Shown: positions 28,009-34,628, counted from the first letter of the stretch. The stretch: 64,000 bases of DNA from Pomphorhynchus laevis (GCA_012934845.2 WNNJ02002275.1:1-64000); one strand, 5' to 3'. The notes: generated by a model from the sequence alone, not told the origin. Made by a program: numbers and translations.

Positions 28009-31000
28009 TACTCGGATTTTAAGTCAAACCGGAAACACGTCGATTAGCATATAATCGTTTGAGTTAGCATGCTTGACTTTAAGTCACGACTAATTCCGAT
28101 CATGAACAATTAGTGTTTAAAGGTGCTGCAAGTCTAAGAAAACATCCATTGTCCCACACAGTTTATGAATAAGCTAGTATCTCACCATCGCGTGTTCTAC
28201 ATAAAAATCTCAGGTTTACCGAATGTAGCACGTTTGATTCGGTTTGAACACTACTGAATTAAATTTGATGTACCATTGTCATTGTGTCAGGTGGGGAGAC
28301 TTCTACAACTTGACTAGGTTGATAAAGGTTTGAGATCATCTCCAAAAATGATAAGTTAAGAAATATTTGAGTACTGCCAAATCAAATTTTGTGGGTAATT
28401 GTGAACCGTTGTTATTGTGTCAGCTAGAGACTTTTACATGATTAGATTCGTTACGTTCAAAGATTGAGAGCATATCTGAAATCTGCGATTCTTCATTTAA
28501 TCTACTGCTATTAAATATGTAGGTTATAATATATTTATTAGATATAGATTTGTGCACTGTTTATCTTATTTTGTCGTATTTTACTTGATACATTATATAC
28601 TCTCTAACCGTTATTTCGGGATTTTACACCGTAGTGAGCTTTGGCGTCCTTACGGAGGTATATTGGTTTGCTTAACTTATCGATTTTCATAGTTTACTAG
28701 TATTATTACCTCGCCCTTAATTATAGTCGATACTATCGCAATTAATCTTGTAACTTGTTAAACTGAATTAAAATGTTCTGCATCGGATATTATAGATGAG
28801 TTCACAAAGTTTTCAAATTATCTCCGTCTAACATGATCTTTCTTCATTTCACATATGTTCCTATGGAGTATATATCCTGGCTATTAAATAATGTCCATTA
28901 TCGCAATTCTAACGATAAACCTGACATATTGCATCCTTTACATATTTCTTGTCAATAGACAGTACTAAATTAAATTTTTATTTTTATTAGTAAACTTGTA
29001 AGTTGCTCCATCCACATTTGCCACATCAAATAAATTCTATTCTATAATGGATGCATCGTGTGTATTCTCAGATTATTGGTTAGGTTCAATTAACAGCGTT
29101 TATTTGGGGTTGCCGCTCCCGCCGTATGGAAAAGGAAATTATTATTCAGCTCTTTATAAGGGTTAGGTAATTCGTTAAACATAAACCAATACGGAGCTAT
29201 TTCAATTTTGAGTCAACATTAAAATGCAATGTGTTCGCGCTATATGTGTAATTGCTTGCAGGCACAACAATATGGATTTCGGTATGTTCATTCTACCACT
29301 ATCAGTGCGACATTTGTCTGTAGGAATGCAATGTTTGATGTCTGGAGGGTAAAAAATACTCCTTACAGTATTTGTTGACTTCATGAAGGCATTTGATTTG
29401 TTAAATCAAAATATGTTATATCATAAGTTAGTCAAATGTTGTTTAGAAGGTTGCATTTGCCAGGTGCTTCGTGAAATATTCGTCTTCTTCTTTGATTAAT
29501 CGGATAAACGACGTACGGCAAAATAATCCTTCAAGTCTTTACTGTTTAGTCTTATTTTCAGATATGTCCAGTCATGTGTGTATCGATTGCAAAGAGTACA
29601 TATTATATGCAGATGATCTTTAAAAATTATCAACCAAAGTGATTGATTTACAGTTTGCTCTAACAAATATTTTTACCGATTGTAAGCTATTTATTATCTC
29701 CGATTGTAAGCTATGATATGAGTGCGAATTAGGAGTGAATACAAGTAAATTTCAAAGATGCTTAAAAATACGTCGATTTTTAAATATTCTTCAACTGCGA
29801 AGAGAATGTTTATGATCAAAGATTATCAAAAAGGATTGGATAAAAGGGCTGTTTGTTGTAAAAATTCATAATATACGTTTTATAATATACGTTTTTATAT
29901 ATTAATGTTTGGATATTTACAAATCTCCGAATATCTTTGTAGTGTTTTATCACTCGTAACTTGTGATTTATAAAAATTTATAATCTCTAGCTTTTTTAAT
30001 AAAAAATAGGTCTCTTTTGAAAAATTAAAAAGCCGTCTTTTTTAGTCAACGTATTATTTCACCTGCAAGATGATGCCGGTTTAATTTATCGGATATGCCG
30101 GTTTTTTAATTTCTTTCTACTGTGAAGAGAATGTTCATGATCAATGATTAACAAAAAGGATTGGACAAGAGGGCTGTTTGTTGTAAAAATTCAAAATCTT
30201 TAGATTTTAATAAAAAGCGTACGATAACAAATCGCATAGTGATCTGAACTTGAGATTCTTTATCCTGCAAAATGAATTGTAATTTATCAATGAATATCAG
30301 TAATTTTTATTCTGCACAACTCTACAGAAATTACAAATTAACACCTCGAGTAAATACTAAATTATAGTGGTTTACAAAAATAAATTATGATAGTACACAA
30401 TAAATTCATCGTCTCCTTCTATTTTAGATTAGATAGTTTTACTTGAACGAAGAAAATATTTCCCTTAATTGAAAAGTACAATATTTCTAGAGCCCCTACT
30501 ATCATCATTAGGATTAAAATTAAAAATTATAAATTAAAAGTATAATTACAAATTAAAAATAAAATTAAAATTCATTTTTAATTTTAATCCGGATAATGAT
30601 AGCATGAGCTATCGAAATATTGTACTTTTAAATAATGAGAAATATTTTCTCTTTTGTACCGTAAAAACTATCTAACATAAATCAATCATTTTAATTATTA
30701 AACATAACCGTAATATTTAAAACATTGGATAACCGACCCGACAACTGACCCAGACCCACGGCTAGACATAGCATCCTCTGCATTCTATGGTGGCCATTCG
30801 GAGCGAGCTCTATTCGACAACTGCGTTTTTGACGCATCCGCTCCCAAATTTCTCCCCAATCGTACTCTCCGCTTAGGCGGAGAGGGAAAGTCTGCTTCGA
30901 GGTTTCTGCAAAGCCTCGCAGACAAGCTTACTGCAAAGAAGAGCACCACATATGCTCACGAGATAACACGCCTTCGAGAGACTATCGGACTTCAGCTTGT

Positions 31001-31909
31001 GCGCTACATATCGATGTGCATACGCGACCCGCGCTCAACGAAGAATAGGTAGAGGTTTGATAGGCACAGATTAAAAAATATTTAATAAAAAAATTATTAT
31101 TAAGAAAAATATAAAAAAATAATTGTATTTAATAATAAATACGACTGAAGAAAAAAACTATTCTTAATCCTGAATACCAACCTTGATTTTTACATCCAAG
31201 TCATCGTCAGCAAACTTCTCTAAACTAAGCCTAGCTTTGCTGTCGGTTGAATTTTGTTCGTCGATCTAAAATGAAAAACTAAATGCAAAAATTATAAACT
31301 ACTTTTTATAAAATACCTGTTTCTGTATGACACCAGTGATTTCTTTGTAAAGTTCACATATGGAGCTATCATTTCTAGCAACATCACTCGTTCGCAAAAT
31401 GTCCTTTAATATATCGTAGCTTTCTCTAAACTGTCCGAGAGCTTTAAGTGATTGCGCCTTTCTATATTTCGATTTTAAATTATTAGGATTTAACTCTAAC
31501 GCTAAATGCATTAACATTCAAAATAACGATTAAAGGTAAATTTATCACTTATTCAAAGAATTGTTTATTAAATCATACTTTTAATAAAAATCTAAATTTA
31601 AAATATGATTTAAAATTCAATTAAATTATTCAATCAAATTAAATAATATTAAACATAAATAATTTATAATACGTAAATTTAACTCTATAACCTAAAATAC
31701 TTTATAAAATCACCTTTACATGCATCTTTTAAGCACTCAGAGAACTGATCGAGTTTGAAATGGCAAATAGCTCTATTATTTAGGCACTTTACAGTATTTA
31801 AAAAACAGTCATCATCATTTTGTTGAAGTGCCAAAGTGTAAAGATTGATTGCTGAGGTAAAATCATTATTTGCGAAAGCTGTGTTGCCTTCTAATCTGTA
31901 GTCTCTCAT
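1893..31909 (-). CDS. unc-45: unc-45 family myosin co-chaperone (18 exons, 3' end outside window)
   Basis: UNC-45 is a cytosolic co-chaperone that folds and protects myosin heads; its TPR domain binds Hsp90/Hsp70 tails and its UCS armadillo domain binds myosin. Exons at 31714-31909, 31317-31501, 31182-31265, 27700-27873, 26147-26324, 24779-24943, 24558-24729, 19925-19994, 19011-19103, 18829-18963, 18688-18782, 15081-15222, 13284-13424, 12296-12411, 7475-7541, 7322-7429, 3543-3658 and 1893-2007 join in consistent phase to 2352 nt (784 codons) without a stop. Residues 1 to about 115 are TPR repeats; the rest aligns colinearly with animal UNC45 from memory, including the UCS stretch KLAKYSKQHIPEVHPK. 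About 150 C-terminal residues of the usual 930-950 are missing and must lie left of the window. All junctions are GT-AG. Retroelement remnants fill most of the larger introns. Confidence 0.93.
2008..3542. other. unc-45 intron 17
   Basis: AT-rich intron with long runs of mixed TAAT/ATAATA low-complexity sequence around 2340-2760. I see no mobile element or other gene. Confidence 0.6.
3543..3658 (-). CDS. unc-45: unc-45 exon 17 (UCS)
   Basis: 116 bp; acceptor ctaaaaatag-type AG before TGT, donor GTTCG|gtaagc, phase 2. It encodes CMEIVKPLVQLLHPERSALE then NFEALLAFTNLA, corresponding to the vertebrate NFEALMALTNLAG. Confidence 0.94.
3659..7321. other. unc-45 intron 16
   Basis: A 3.66 kb intron. 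It carries a Penelope-like remnant at 4590-5750 (separate entry). 3659-4590 and 5750-7321 are AT-rich with simple A/T runs and no recognisable feature. Confidence 0.6.
4590..5750 (-). mobile_element. Penelope-like element remnant with GIY-YIG endonuclease
   Basis: On the minus strand an RT palm fragment comes first: PIGPALADLYMLKLEEEA then FYRYIDDIFVIWPE, about 5745-5400. A linker follows at 5434-5165 (GGFRGFFLRAYRICNKEV). A GIY-YIG endonuclease follows at 5123 down to about 4716: GVVYRVGCRDCISIYIGQTG, continuing in another frame with ADHAHQTGHYIDFDN. RT followed by C-terminal GIY-YIG is the order known for canonical Penelope-like elements. The tail near 4590-4670 has the GCGGGCATTATCATGAAG-type 3' sequence I associate with such elements. 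The reading frame is broken and the 5' part of the RT is missing, so it is dead. It lies within an unc-45 intron in the gene's own orientation. Confidence 0.82.
7322..7429 (-). CDS. unc-45: unc-45 exon 16 (UCS)
   Basis: 36 codons, phase 0-0; acceptor ttatatgatag, donor CAGCGA|gtaagt. It begins VLIPLSSNSSGSIHACQALS and ends NPEIAFPGQR (vertebrate NPEMTFPGER). Confidence 0.94.
7475..7541 (-). CDS. unc-45: unc-45 exon 15 (UCS, small)
   Basis: 67 bp; acceptor ggttattaag, donor GGAAAA|gtataa. ICLVLAEDVENRGSLIAAG matches VFLALVEEVEDRGTVVAQG of UNC45A almost position by position. A 45 bp intron follows. Confidence 0.93.
7655..8944 (+). mobile_element. R2-like (RT plus RLE-type) retroelement, copy 1, RT part
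   Basis: The open stretch at 7660-8057 reads DRLDGCVVHHASRFYDL and later DSDGWRHFLTSFG and GTRLIGIGEVVKRIVGR. This is the N-terminal part of an RT family I know from invertebrate retroelement ORFs that lack an AP endonuclease. Decayed continuation follows: a VILLDARNAYN-like motif A near 8085-8115, and FKFGELEIYNPTERGN at about 8863-8910. The element stops at about 8944, where an RTE-type LINE begins, and resumes at about 10440. Several frame breaks are present. The RLE assignment is inferred from the C-terminal part. Confidence 0.65.
8945..10440 (+). mobile_element. RTE-type LINE remnant inserted in the R2-like element
   Basis: The pieces, in order, are a pre-RT segment (ASWEKFGEHLELDYRSASKM, 8954-9265), an RT palm (CPLSPLLFLVYMDKISRRA then a degraded SFTDDVVLLAS, about 9504-9950) and the C-terminal stretch with the RTE-style IEESQLRWLGNVMRI and SGRRPRG motifs (about 9901-10251). 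The 3' end around 10390-10440 has a CTTGTCAAGAAA hairpin-like sequence shared with two other copies in this window. The endonuclease and part of the RT are missing, and the coding part is split over several frames. Confidence 0.75.
10441..11250 (+). mobile_element. R2-like retroelement, copy 1, C-terminal (Cys/His and putative RLE) part
   Basis: Directly after the RTE tail come ITGASVWLS, TSREFQDVVALRYGWQ, a KWPCGA Cys motif, a partly preserved GGLNFVRHNIVTDE Cys/His knuckle, and at 10790-11041 an open frame with DRDRRVDISCNDLFFG and later KYNERIVKV. The next segment (SATNAVLKQISRQIS) continues to about 11230. In related proteins the order is CCHC knuckle, R-x-D-I, then FFDVRVFNP, which resembles the restriction-like nuclease of R2-type LINEs. 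That role is inferred. It completes the copy begun at 7655. Confidence 0.6.
12296..12411 (-). CDS. unc-45: unc-45 exon 14 (UCS)
   Basis: 116 bp; acceptor tgtgttcag, donor TCGAA|gtaaat, phase 2. It encodes DLKEYVDARRKKLMEINV and onward, matching the vertebrate RARVKKLLAAGVV segment. The 4.75 kb intron after it carries nested retroelements. Confidence 0.87.
12412..13283. other. unc-45 intron 13
   Basis: 872 bp of AT-rich intron. I see no gene or element in it. Confidence 0.6.
13284..13424 (-). CDS. unc-45: unc-45 exon 13 (UCS)
   Basis: 47 codons, phase 0-0; acceptor gtatcacatag, donor CCAAAG|gtacgc. KLAKYSKQHIPEVHPK is nearly identical to the vertebrate stretch and anchors the gene call. Confidence 0.94.
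13425..15080. other. unc-45 intron 12
   Basis: A 1.66 kb AT-rich intron. Its only distinctive content is an approximately 85 bp direct repeat (13644-13725 and 13995-14083, separate entry). Confidence 0.6.
13644..14083. repeat. 85 bp direct repeat pair
   Basis: The block starting atctgtgcttaattttaatc at 13644 recurs at 13995 with a few substitutions and a short indel, and both copies end in gaataacaca. About 270 bp lies between them. A small duplicated segment or two copies of an unnamed short element are both possible. Confidence 0.75.
15081..15222 (-). CDS. unc-45: unc-45 exon 12 (UCS)
   Basis: 142 bp; acceptor ttttctttttag, donor AAAAAG|gtatat. It contains ASDGLAFLSLDADVKERL, one of the most conserved UCS stretches (vertebrate AVEGLAYLTFDADVKEEF). 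Confidence 0.93.
16105..16740 (-). mobile_element. RTE-type LINE 3' fragment
   Basis: The minus-strand frame 16719-16474 reads DGLGVKSLLLHIEESQL and later GKRPRGRPRYRWRDQISNLA, the same C-terminal block as the element at 8945-10440 but better preserved. The 3' UTR matches that copy too (ctgtcaaccattggtccaggt on the plus strand). Roughly 225 bp at about 16170-16395 is absent from the other copy and looks like a secondary insertion. It includes cgtttcggtcaaaactgtga, a phrase I associate with Penelope-like tails. Confidence 0.75.
17690..18200 (-). mobile_element. Penelope-like element remnant, GIY-YIG part
   Basis: Minus-strand pieces read DSVYQIKSEEFTCSYIGQTG, then EHAKALNSADFKSELAYH, NHTIDFNNTQIIYFKSNYRK and EAIAIELI. 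This is the C-terminal GIY-YIG endonuclease of a Penelope-like element with the usual His and Glu context. The frame changes more than once and no RT is visible upstream, so it is a decayed 3' fragment. Confidence 0.75.
18688..18782 (-). CDS. unc-45: unc-45 exon 11 (start of UCS domain)
   Basis: 95 bp; acceptor agtattttatag, donor GTGAG|gtgcat, phase 2. GLCKLSASKGSDFTKKTL corresponds to GLCKLGSAGGTDFSMKQF, close to the start of the UCS domain. Confidence 0.9.
18829..18963 (-). CDS. unc-45: unc-45 exon 10
   Basis: 45 codons, phase 0-0; acceptor tattattttag, donor CTT|gtataa. It begins KLSLDAILLSSSKTDK and ends NENIQIRALL, matching the DSIRIRALVGL segment. The next intron is 46 bp. Confidence 0.88.
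19011..19103 (-). CDS. unc-45: unc-45 exon 9
   Basis: 31 codons, phase 0-0; acceptor gtttaag, donor GAA|gtaaac. GPFDVGNSIIGALSILNDIL corresponds to [20 protein letters not shown] of UNC45A. It is followed by a 47 bp intron. Confidence 0.87.
19104..19924. other. unc-45 intron 8
   Basis: 821 bp, AT-rich. It contains the first copy of a 110 bp repeat at 19631-19741. Nothing else is recognised. Confidence 0.6.
19631..20394. repeat. 110 bp direct repeat flanking unc-45 exon 8
   Basis: The block beginning ctgcctacgttcaaatttga at 19631-19741 recurs at 20288-20394 with few changes. The right copy sits at the head of the worn LINE of 20220-21600. The left copy is in the neighbouring intron, so exon 8 (19925-19994) lies between the two. 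Confidence 0.8.
19925..19994 (-). CDS. unc-45: unc-45 exon 8 (small)
   Basis: 70 bp; acceptor tgtatttttag, donor TTACAG|gtttct. The peptide NLQESNEDYDKIRAVACVV continues the same armadillo array. Phase fits both neighbours. Two copies of a 110 bp repeat lie in the introns on either side. Confidence 0.85.
20220..21600 (+). mobile_element. Heavily degraded LINE (ORF1 to AP endonuclease part)
   Basis: Scattered plus-strand frames suggest an ORF1-like portion (SPEKLGNAK and later NNPIIYALTLSV near 20730-20815). An AP-endonuclease portion follows, with RPVIITGDFNTHYS at about 21280-21320 and SSNIDLVYTS at about 21430-21460. The GDFN motif and its distance to the IDLV motif fit LINE endonucleases. 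No RT is found, and many stops show it is old. Confidence 0.5.
22026..23330 (+). mobile_element. AT-rich Penelope-like element, copy a
   Basis: 22026-22364 encodes an N-terminal RT segment (DNYIITTIDKASNNFVFI). A worn KFRFI.SAFKCALKPL-like motif follows, then TKGINFQNINTCDFSTLYTN from about 22540. The central palm (MGGN and YIDD) is absent, and the frame resumes at 22868 with HEHLCIPYNMKYNTLN and ends LLSGKCLWLDNK. After the stop comes the structured tail (23139-23279). No GIY-YIG follows the RT, unlike the element at 4590-5750. It is broken. Confidence 0.78.
23139..23279 (+). ncRNA. Structured 3' domain of AT-rich Penelope-like copy a
   Basis: The outer helix pairs 23139-23147 (AGAATAAGA) with 23271-23279 (TCTTATTCT). 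Inside are the AAATACAT/ATGTATTT hairpin and the interleaved CTGCTATG/CATAGCAG helix, as in the copy at 47203-47343. One base of the GGCCCC/GGGGCC-flanking linker differs. Seen in sequence; the function is unknown. Confidence 0.6.
23390..23960 (+). mobile_element. AT-rich Penelope-like element, copy b (5' truncated, head-to-tail with copy a)
   Basis: It starts within the RT after the palm and is open at 23471-23716 (KSPLTKTTINLYRKDDIFKF then HEHLCMQYNIKYNTLN). A diverged version of the 3' tail follows (about 23850-23935, retaining the hairpin cattagcatgtatttggcc). It lies in the same orientation, about 60 bp after the end of copy a. Confidence 0.75.
24558..24729 (-). CDS. unc-45: unc-45 exon 7 (central domain)
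   Basis: 172 bp; acceptor tataaatag, donor GTGCG|gtgagt. The junction restores YGIPKVLRISASVEG. Later ASCLLSAVYDDLCSD matches the SASILLSKLFDDLKCD segment of vertebrate UNC45. The following intron is 4.6 kb and packed with retroelements. Confidence 0.9.
24779..24943 (-). CDS. unc-45: unc-45 exon 6 (central domain)
   Basis: 165 bp; acceptor gtgaattag, donor CATACG|gtaata. It contains GYSRDALMTLILKYC, matching the GRDNALTLLIKAV segment of vertebrate UNC45. A 49 bp intron separates it from exon 7. Confidence 0.88.
24944..26146. other. unc-45 intron 5
   Basis: 1.2 kb of AT-rich sequence. The 84-residue frame at 25587-25841 has no recognised motif and is probably chance. Confidence 0.6.
26147..26324 (-). 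CDS. unc-45: unc-45 exon 5 (central domain)
   Basis: The acceptor is tatgttttag and the donor TTTG|gtatgt, phase 1. It encodes CQRILTVFPVVAICEKIS and a helix ending in a lysine-rich EEKRKIKKP stretch. It is colinear with the central domain, although sequence identity there is lower. Confidence 0.82.
26657..26688. repeat. Perfect 15 bp-arm palindrome
   Basis: GAGCGGGACTCATCA (26657-26671) faces its exact reverse complement at 26674-26688 across two T residues. It sits where the LTR-like arm begins. Confidence 0.9.
27030..27230 (+). mobile_element. AT-rich Penelope-like element, copy c (3' tail only)
   Basis: Only the structured tail is present. The outer helix AGAATAA (27041-27047) pairs with TTATTCT (27184-27190), an AAATATAT/ATGTATTT hairpin follows, then ggcc and a TATGCTA/TAGCATA helix. 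The tail is diverged from the other copies but keeps its pairing. No RT part is visible. Confidence 0.65.
27700..27873 (-). CDS. unc-45: unc-45 exon 4 (central armadillo)
   Basis: The acceptor is ttcaatcttttcag and the donor ATT|gtaagc; the exon has 58 codons, phase 0-0. It begins ASRNLIILSDDNPG, which corresponds to the KASQNLVVLAREDAG region of vertebrate UNC45. Confidence 0.9.
27949..28007. repeat. (AT)n microsatellite
   Basis: An uninterrupted run of about 29 AT dinucleotides. Confidence 0.97.
28250..28470. repeat. Diverged tandem duplication of about 100 bp
   Basis: Two consecutive units share the order ccattgtcattgtgtcag ... gagacttctac ... gatcatctcc and cgttgttattgtgtcag ... gagacttttac ... 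gagcatatctg. They are clearly related but worn. Confidence 0.5.
29370..29700 (+). mobile_element. Degraded LINE reverse transcriptase fragment
   Basis: Plus-strand pieces read TVFVDFMKAFDLLNQNMLYH (RT motif A) and, about 190 bp on, CKEYILYADDL (motif C), in different frames. Spacing and order fit an RT palm. Flanks are AT-rich and unrecognised. Confidence 0.65.
29778..30193. repeat. Direct repeat pair of about 85 bp
   Basis: gcgaagagaatgtttatgat ... aaaaggattggataaaaggg ... gctgtttgttgtaaaaattc at about 29790-29867 recurs at about 30115-30193 with scattered substitutions. Confidence 0.8.
30429..30675. mobile_element. Foldback MITE-like element (247 bp)
   Basis: The left end TTAGATAGTTTTAC (30429) and the right end, read in reverse, form imperfect inverted arms of about 95 bp. 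They share gaaaatatttc, aagtacaatatttc, ctatcat and ggattaaaattaaaaat. The centre is A-rich spacer with no coding capacity. This is the form expected of a MITE. The superfamily is not assigned. Confidence 0.7.
30734..31052 (+). mobile_element. R2-like retroelement, copy 2, C-terminal fragment
   Basis: About 105 open codons, noticeably richer in GC than their surroundings. They read DPDPRLDIASSAFYGGHSER, then ALFDNCVFDASAPKF, a lysine-rich stretch and LQLVRYISMCIRDPRS before TAG. This is the terminal block (R-x-D-I, then an F-D-x-x-V-F strand, then a helical tail) of the same family as 7655-11250, and better preserved here. The nuclease reading of this block is inferred. Confidence 0.55.
31182..31265 (-). 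CDS. unc-45: unc-45 exon 3 (TPR-central linker)
   Basis: An 84 bp phase 0-0 exon between cattttag and AAG|gttggt. It encodes IDEQNSTDSKARLSLEKFA and onward, matching the linker between the TPR and armadillo regions. The next intron is 3.3 kb. Confidence 0.85.
31317..31501 (-). CDS. unc-45: unc-45 exon 2 (TPR 2-3)
   Basis: The acceptor gcatttag|CG completes the Ala codon, giving DACK-ALELNPNN. Residues 66-127 hold the second and third TPR units (YRKAQSLKALGQ is diagnostic). It ends ATACAGAAACAG|gtattt in phase 0. The intron before it is 212 bp and the one after it 51 bp. Confidence 0.92.
31714..31909 (-). CDS. unc-45: unc-45 exon 1 (first coding exon, TPR 1)
   Basis: Residues 1-65, beginning MRDYRLEGNTAFANNDF and ending in DACK. 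This is the first TPR motif, with the conserved NNRAICHFKL helix. The donor is AAAG|gtgatt, phase 1. The ATG directly follows ttcacaatttacag, which itself looks like a splice acceptor, so a non-coding first exon may lie upstream. Confidence 0.9.
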
Positions 31910-32809
31910 CTGTAAATTGTGAACAATAAAGGAAATATAAGGATCAAAATATAAAAATCAAAAGTAGGTCTCATTTGTATGTATTAATTTACATGATATA
32001 TACTTAAAAATGATATCAAGTACTCTAAATCAATAAGCGCATGTTTAAATATAAGTTTAAAGCCTTGTAAGAGCGATTATTGCAAGACCAGTAGACAACT
32101 TGGACAGTTTATCGCTTGTCGATACTTTCAAGAATCTCAATACATGTTCGAAGTCAAACAAATATTACATTTTCAATAATAAAGTGTTTTTGCCTTAGCA
32201 CCATTCGGCTTAGCTGAATATTACAATATTAACACAAAGACACAGTTATTGAGATTAGTTAACTACTAAAGTATATTAAATCCGCTATTAACCACACAAT
32301 TTGAAAAACCTTTCAGATAAAATCAAGCAAAAGTATAAGAAACGTACTAAGTCCGTATAAATGCATATACAAAGTATCGCCAATTAGGGCACCATCCAGT
32401 CCGTTTCCATTACTTATTTATTATTTTCTTTCATTTCTTTTATGAAAACTAGAATTCACATTTGTTTTCTGCCTATTATTGATAGATTAGGTAGCAAAAA
32501 CGGGGGCTTGTTAAAAATTGGTTTGAATGAACATGTTTGAATACACATCAAAATATGATATTTAAATGTCTTTGTGAATTAGCGTTAACTTATTTTGATG
32601 GATCACTGCTTCAGTGCATATGTACATAACAATAAGTATGATATTGATATTAATAGAAAATATCCACTAAAGAATTATAAAATTTATAAAATGAATATAA
32701 TATTTTACAAATATTTACTTTGGAATGTTAAAATTTATGAAAATAATAAATTAATCAAACAATTAGAATATTAATATATCCTTCAGTATAAATGTAGATG
32801 TATACCTGT
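31910..32809. promoter_or_regulatory. Upstream region of unc-45
   Basis: AT-rich sequence upstream of the unc-45 ATG. It probably holds the promoter and any 5' non-coding exon, since an acceptor-like ttcacaatttacag abuts the ATG. I cannot identify a TATA box or initiator with confidence. Confidence 0.35.
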
Positions 32810-33020
32810 ATTGAGGTATACATCGGTACCTGTGGAAAGATCAAATCTCTAAACTGGCCAAAGAACGCATTGAGCTATACGAAATAGAACTATGGTGTGT
32901 CCCCTAGGATCGCGTTGTCTGGAGTAGTTAAGCTCGTACACTGCATCCAAGACCCAACACCGGGATTAGAAGTTGACAAGAAAAATCTTGTGAACTTTTA
33001 TTTTTCTTGACAATAAATTG
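32810..33020 (+). mobile_element. RTE-type LINE 3' tail
   Basis: The order is a worn RY-x-W-RDQISKLAKE-like segment, then ctggagtagttaagctcgta, cccaacaccgggatt and a gttgacaagaaaaatcttgt ... ttcttgacaa hairpin. It aligns with the last 200 bp of the RTE copies at 8945-10440 and 16105-16740. Confidence 0.7.
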
Positions 33021-33374
33021 TTGCTGTATCGTCGATGGATAACACCAGCATCAGAGAGCTGAAGTGATCTGCTTACTGGCATTATATATAGTGAAACGGA
33101 ACGGTGTAAGGCGGTGATCTTAATGCACATTGACTTTAATTATTGAGTTAATATTAAAAGAAATGTTACGTTTTTAAGTCTGGCTGGCGTGAAGCATTTA
33201 AACAAAACCAACATGCCATTTTATTTATAATTATTAGATTATTACTAATTATTTTATAAGATAATATAAGATTACAAAATATATTATAATATTATTTCAT
33301 ACATTTATATTGCGCCTTAGTCCTCCTGCGCGTAGAGTACTGCATCACGACAACTGGTTTAAATAATAATAATA
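33021..33374. other. Gene-free spacer
   Basis: Sequence between the RTE tail and the next Penelope-like copy. I see no coding or repeated structure. Confidence 0.5.
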
Positions 33375-34628
33375 TTGAAATCCAAAATTACAAAAATCCA
33401 TGAAAATCTAGGTTCATACATAGTAGTGCTTTTAAATGTACATTAAAAAAACACTTTCTGTTCATACGAATTAAATACTTAAAGTAATTAAAGTACACTA
33501 TAAAAATATTGTAGGATAATCGAAATTAAGCATTATTTCAGTATTAATTATACAAAAGAATTTTTAGAGCACACAAAAGGAATAAACTTTCAGAATATAA
33601 ATACATGCGATTTTAGTACGCTTTATACAAATCTAGATTTAGCAGATATTAAAAAAGCGTTAGTAAAATTGATTAATCTTATATTCGGAAAAAGATATAC
33701 ATATATATGTTATAATAACTATAACGCCTATCTAACAAAAATTAAACGATTAAGTAAATATAAATATATGGATAAAATTGGATTATTAGAATATTTAAAT
33801 ATTTTTATAAATCGAAATTATGATAAAAGTAGGGTCATCTATATTTAGACAAATAAAAGGTGTTCCAATGGGAGGTAATAGTAGCCCGATTATAGCTGAC
33901 TTGTATTTAAGCTCTATAGAATTTGAATTTGTTCAAAACTGTTTAAAAAATAGATCTAAACAATGTAGATATATGAAATATATATTTCGATACATTGATG
34001 ATATATGTGTATTTAATTCTAATAATTTTTATTCAATTAGTGAACAAATTTATCCAGAAAACCTTATTCTTAACAAAACCAATATTGATGATAAAGAAGG
34101 TATATCTTGATATGAGCATTAAATTAACATCAATTAAAATATAATTGATGATATAATTTCATTATATCGATTAGATGACATTTTAAATTTACAATAAACA
34201 TATTTTTGCATGAGCATTCATGCATAACATATAATATAAAATATAATACATTAAATAATGAAATTTTAAGAATTGCAACAATTTGTAATGATATTAGCTT
34301 GCTTCAAAATCATTTAAATAATTTAATAGATACATATTTTAAACTAGGTTAGTATAAAAATACCATCAAACAGAAAATAGTAAAATATATAAATCAGCAC
34401 AATAATATTAAAAATAAATTTAAAATCATTAGCGGAAAATTTTTATTGGCAGGATAAAACTCTGTATTAGAATAAGGTATATTAAATAATCAAATTTATT
34501 CAAAAAGAAATACGTCCTTAGTACGTATTTGGCCCCGCTGCTATGTTGGGTAGAGAAGTTAGACGCCGAAACCTGATAGCATAGCAATTCTTCCTGATAA
34601 CCTATAATCCTTATTCTGATACAACGTC
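33375..34628 (+). mobile_element. AT-rich Penelope-like element, copy d
   Basis: After a worn N-terminal part (HTKGINFQNINTCDFSTLYT from about 33570), the palm is open at 33820-34110, with KGVPMGGNSSPIIADLYLSS and IFRYIDDICVFN. Later segments match copy e but the frame is interrupted. The RT stop is followed by the structured tail (34469-34617). The copy ends at about 34628, exactly where an R2-like RT fragment begins. Confidence 0.8.
34469..34617 (+). ncRNA. Structured 3' domain of copy d with compensating changes
   Basis: The outer helix AGAATAAGG (34469-34477) pairs with CCTTATTCT (34609-34617). The closing pair is G-C where other copies have A-T. The hairpin AAATACGT (34508-34515) pairs with ACGTATTT (34523-34530), again a G-C pair where copy e has A-T. 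Both members of each pair changed together. The TGCTATG/CATAGCA helix is kept, whereas the GGCCCC partner has eroded. Confidence 0.65.

Larger units (their letters stand above)
27874..31181. other. unc-45 intron 3
   Basis: 3.3 kb. It contains an AT microsatellite (27949-28007), a diverged repeat (28250-28470), an RT scrap (29370-29700), a direct repeat (29778-30193), a foldback element (30429-30675) and an R2-like fragment (30734-31052). 28470-29360 shows nothing else. Confidence 0.65.
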
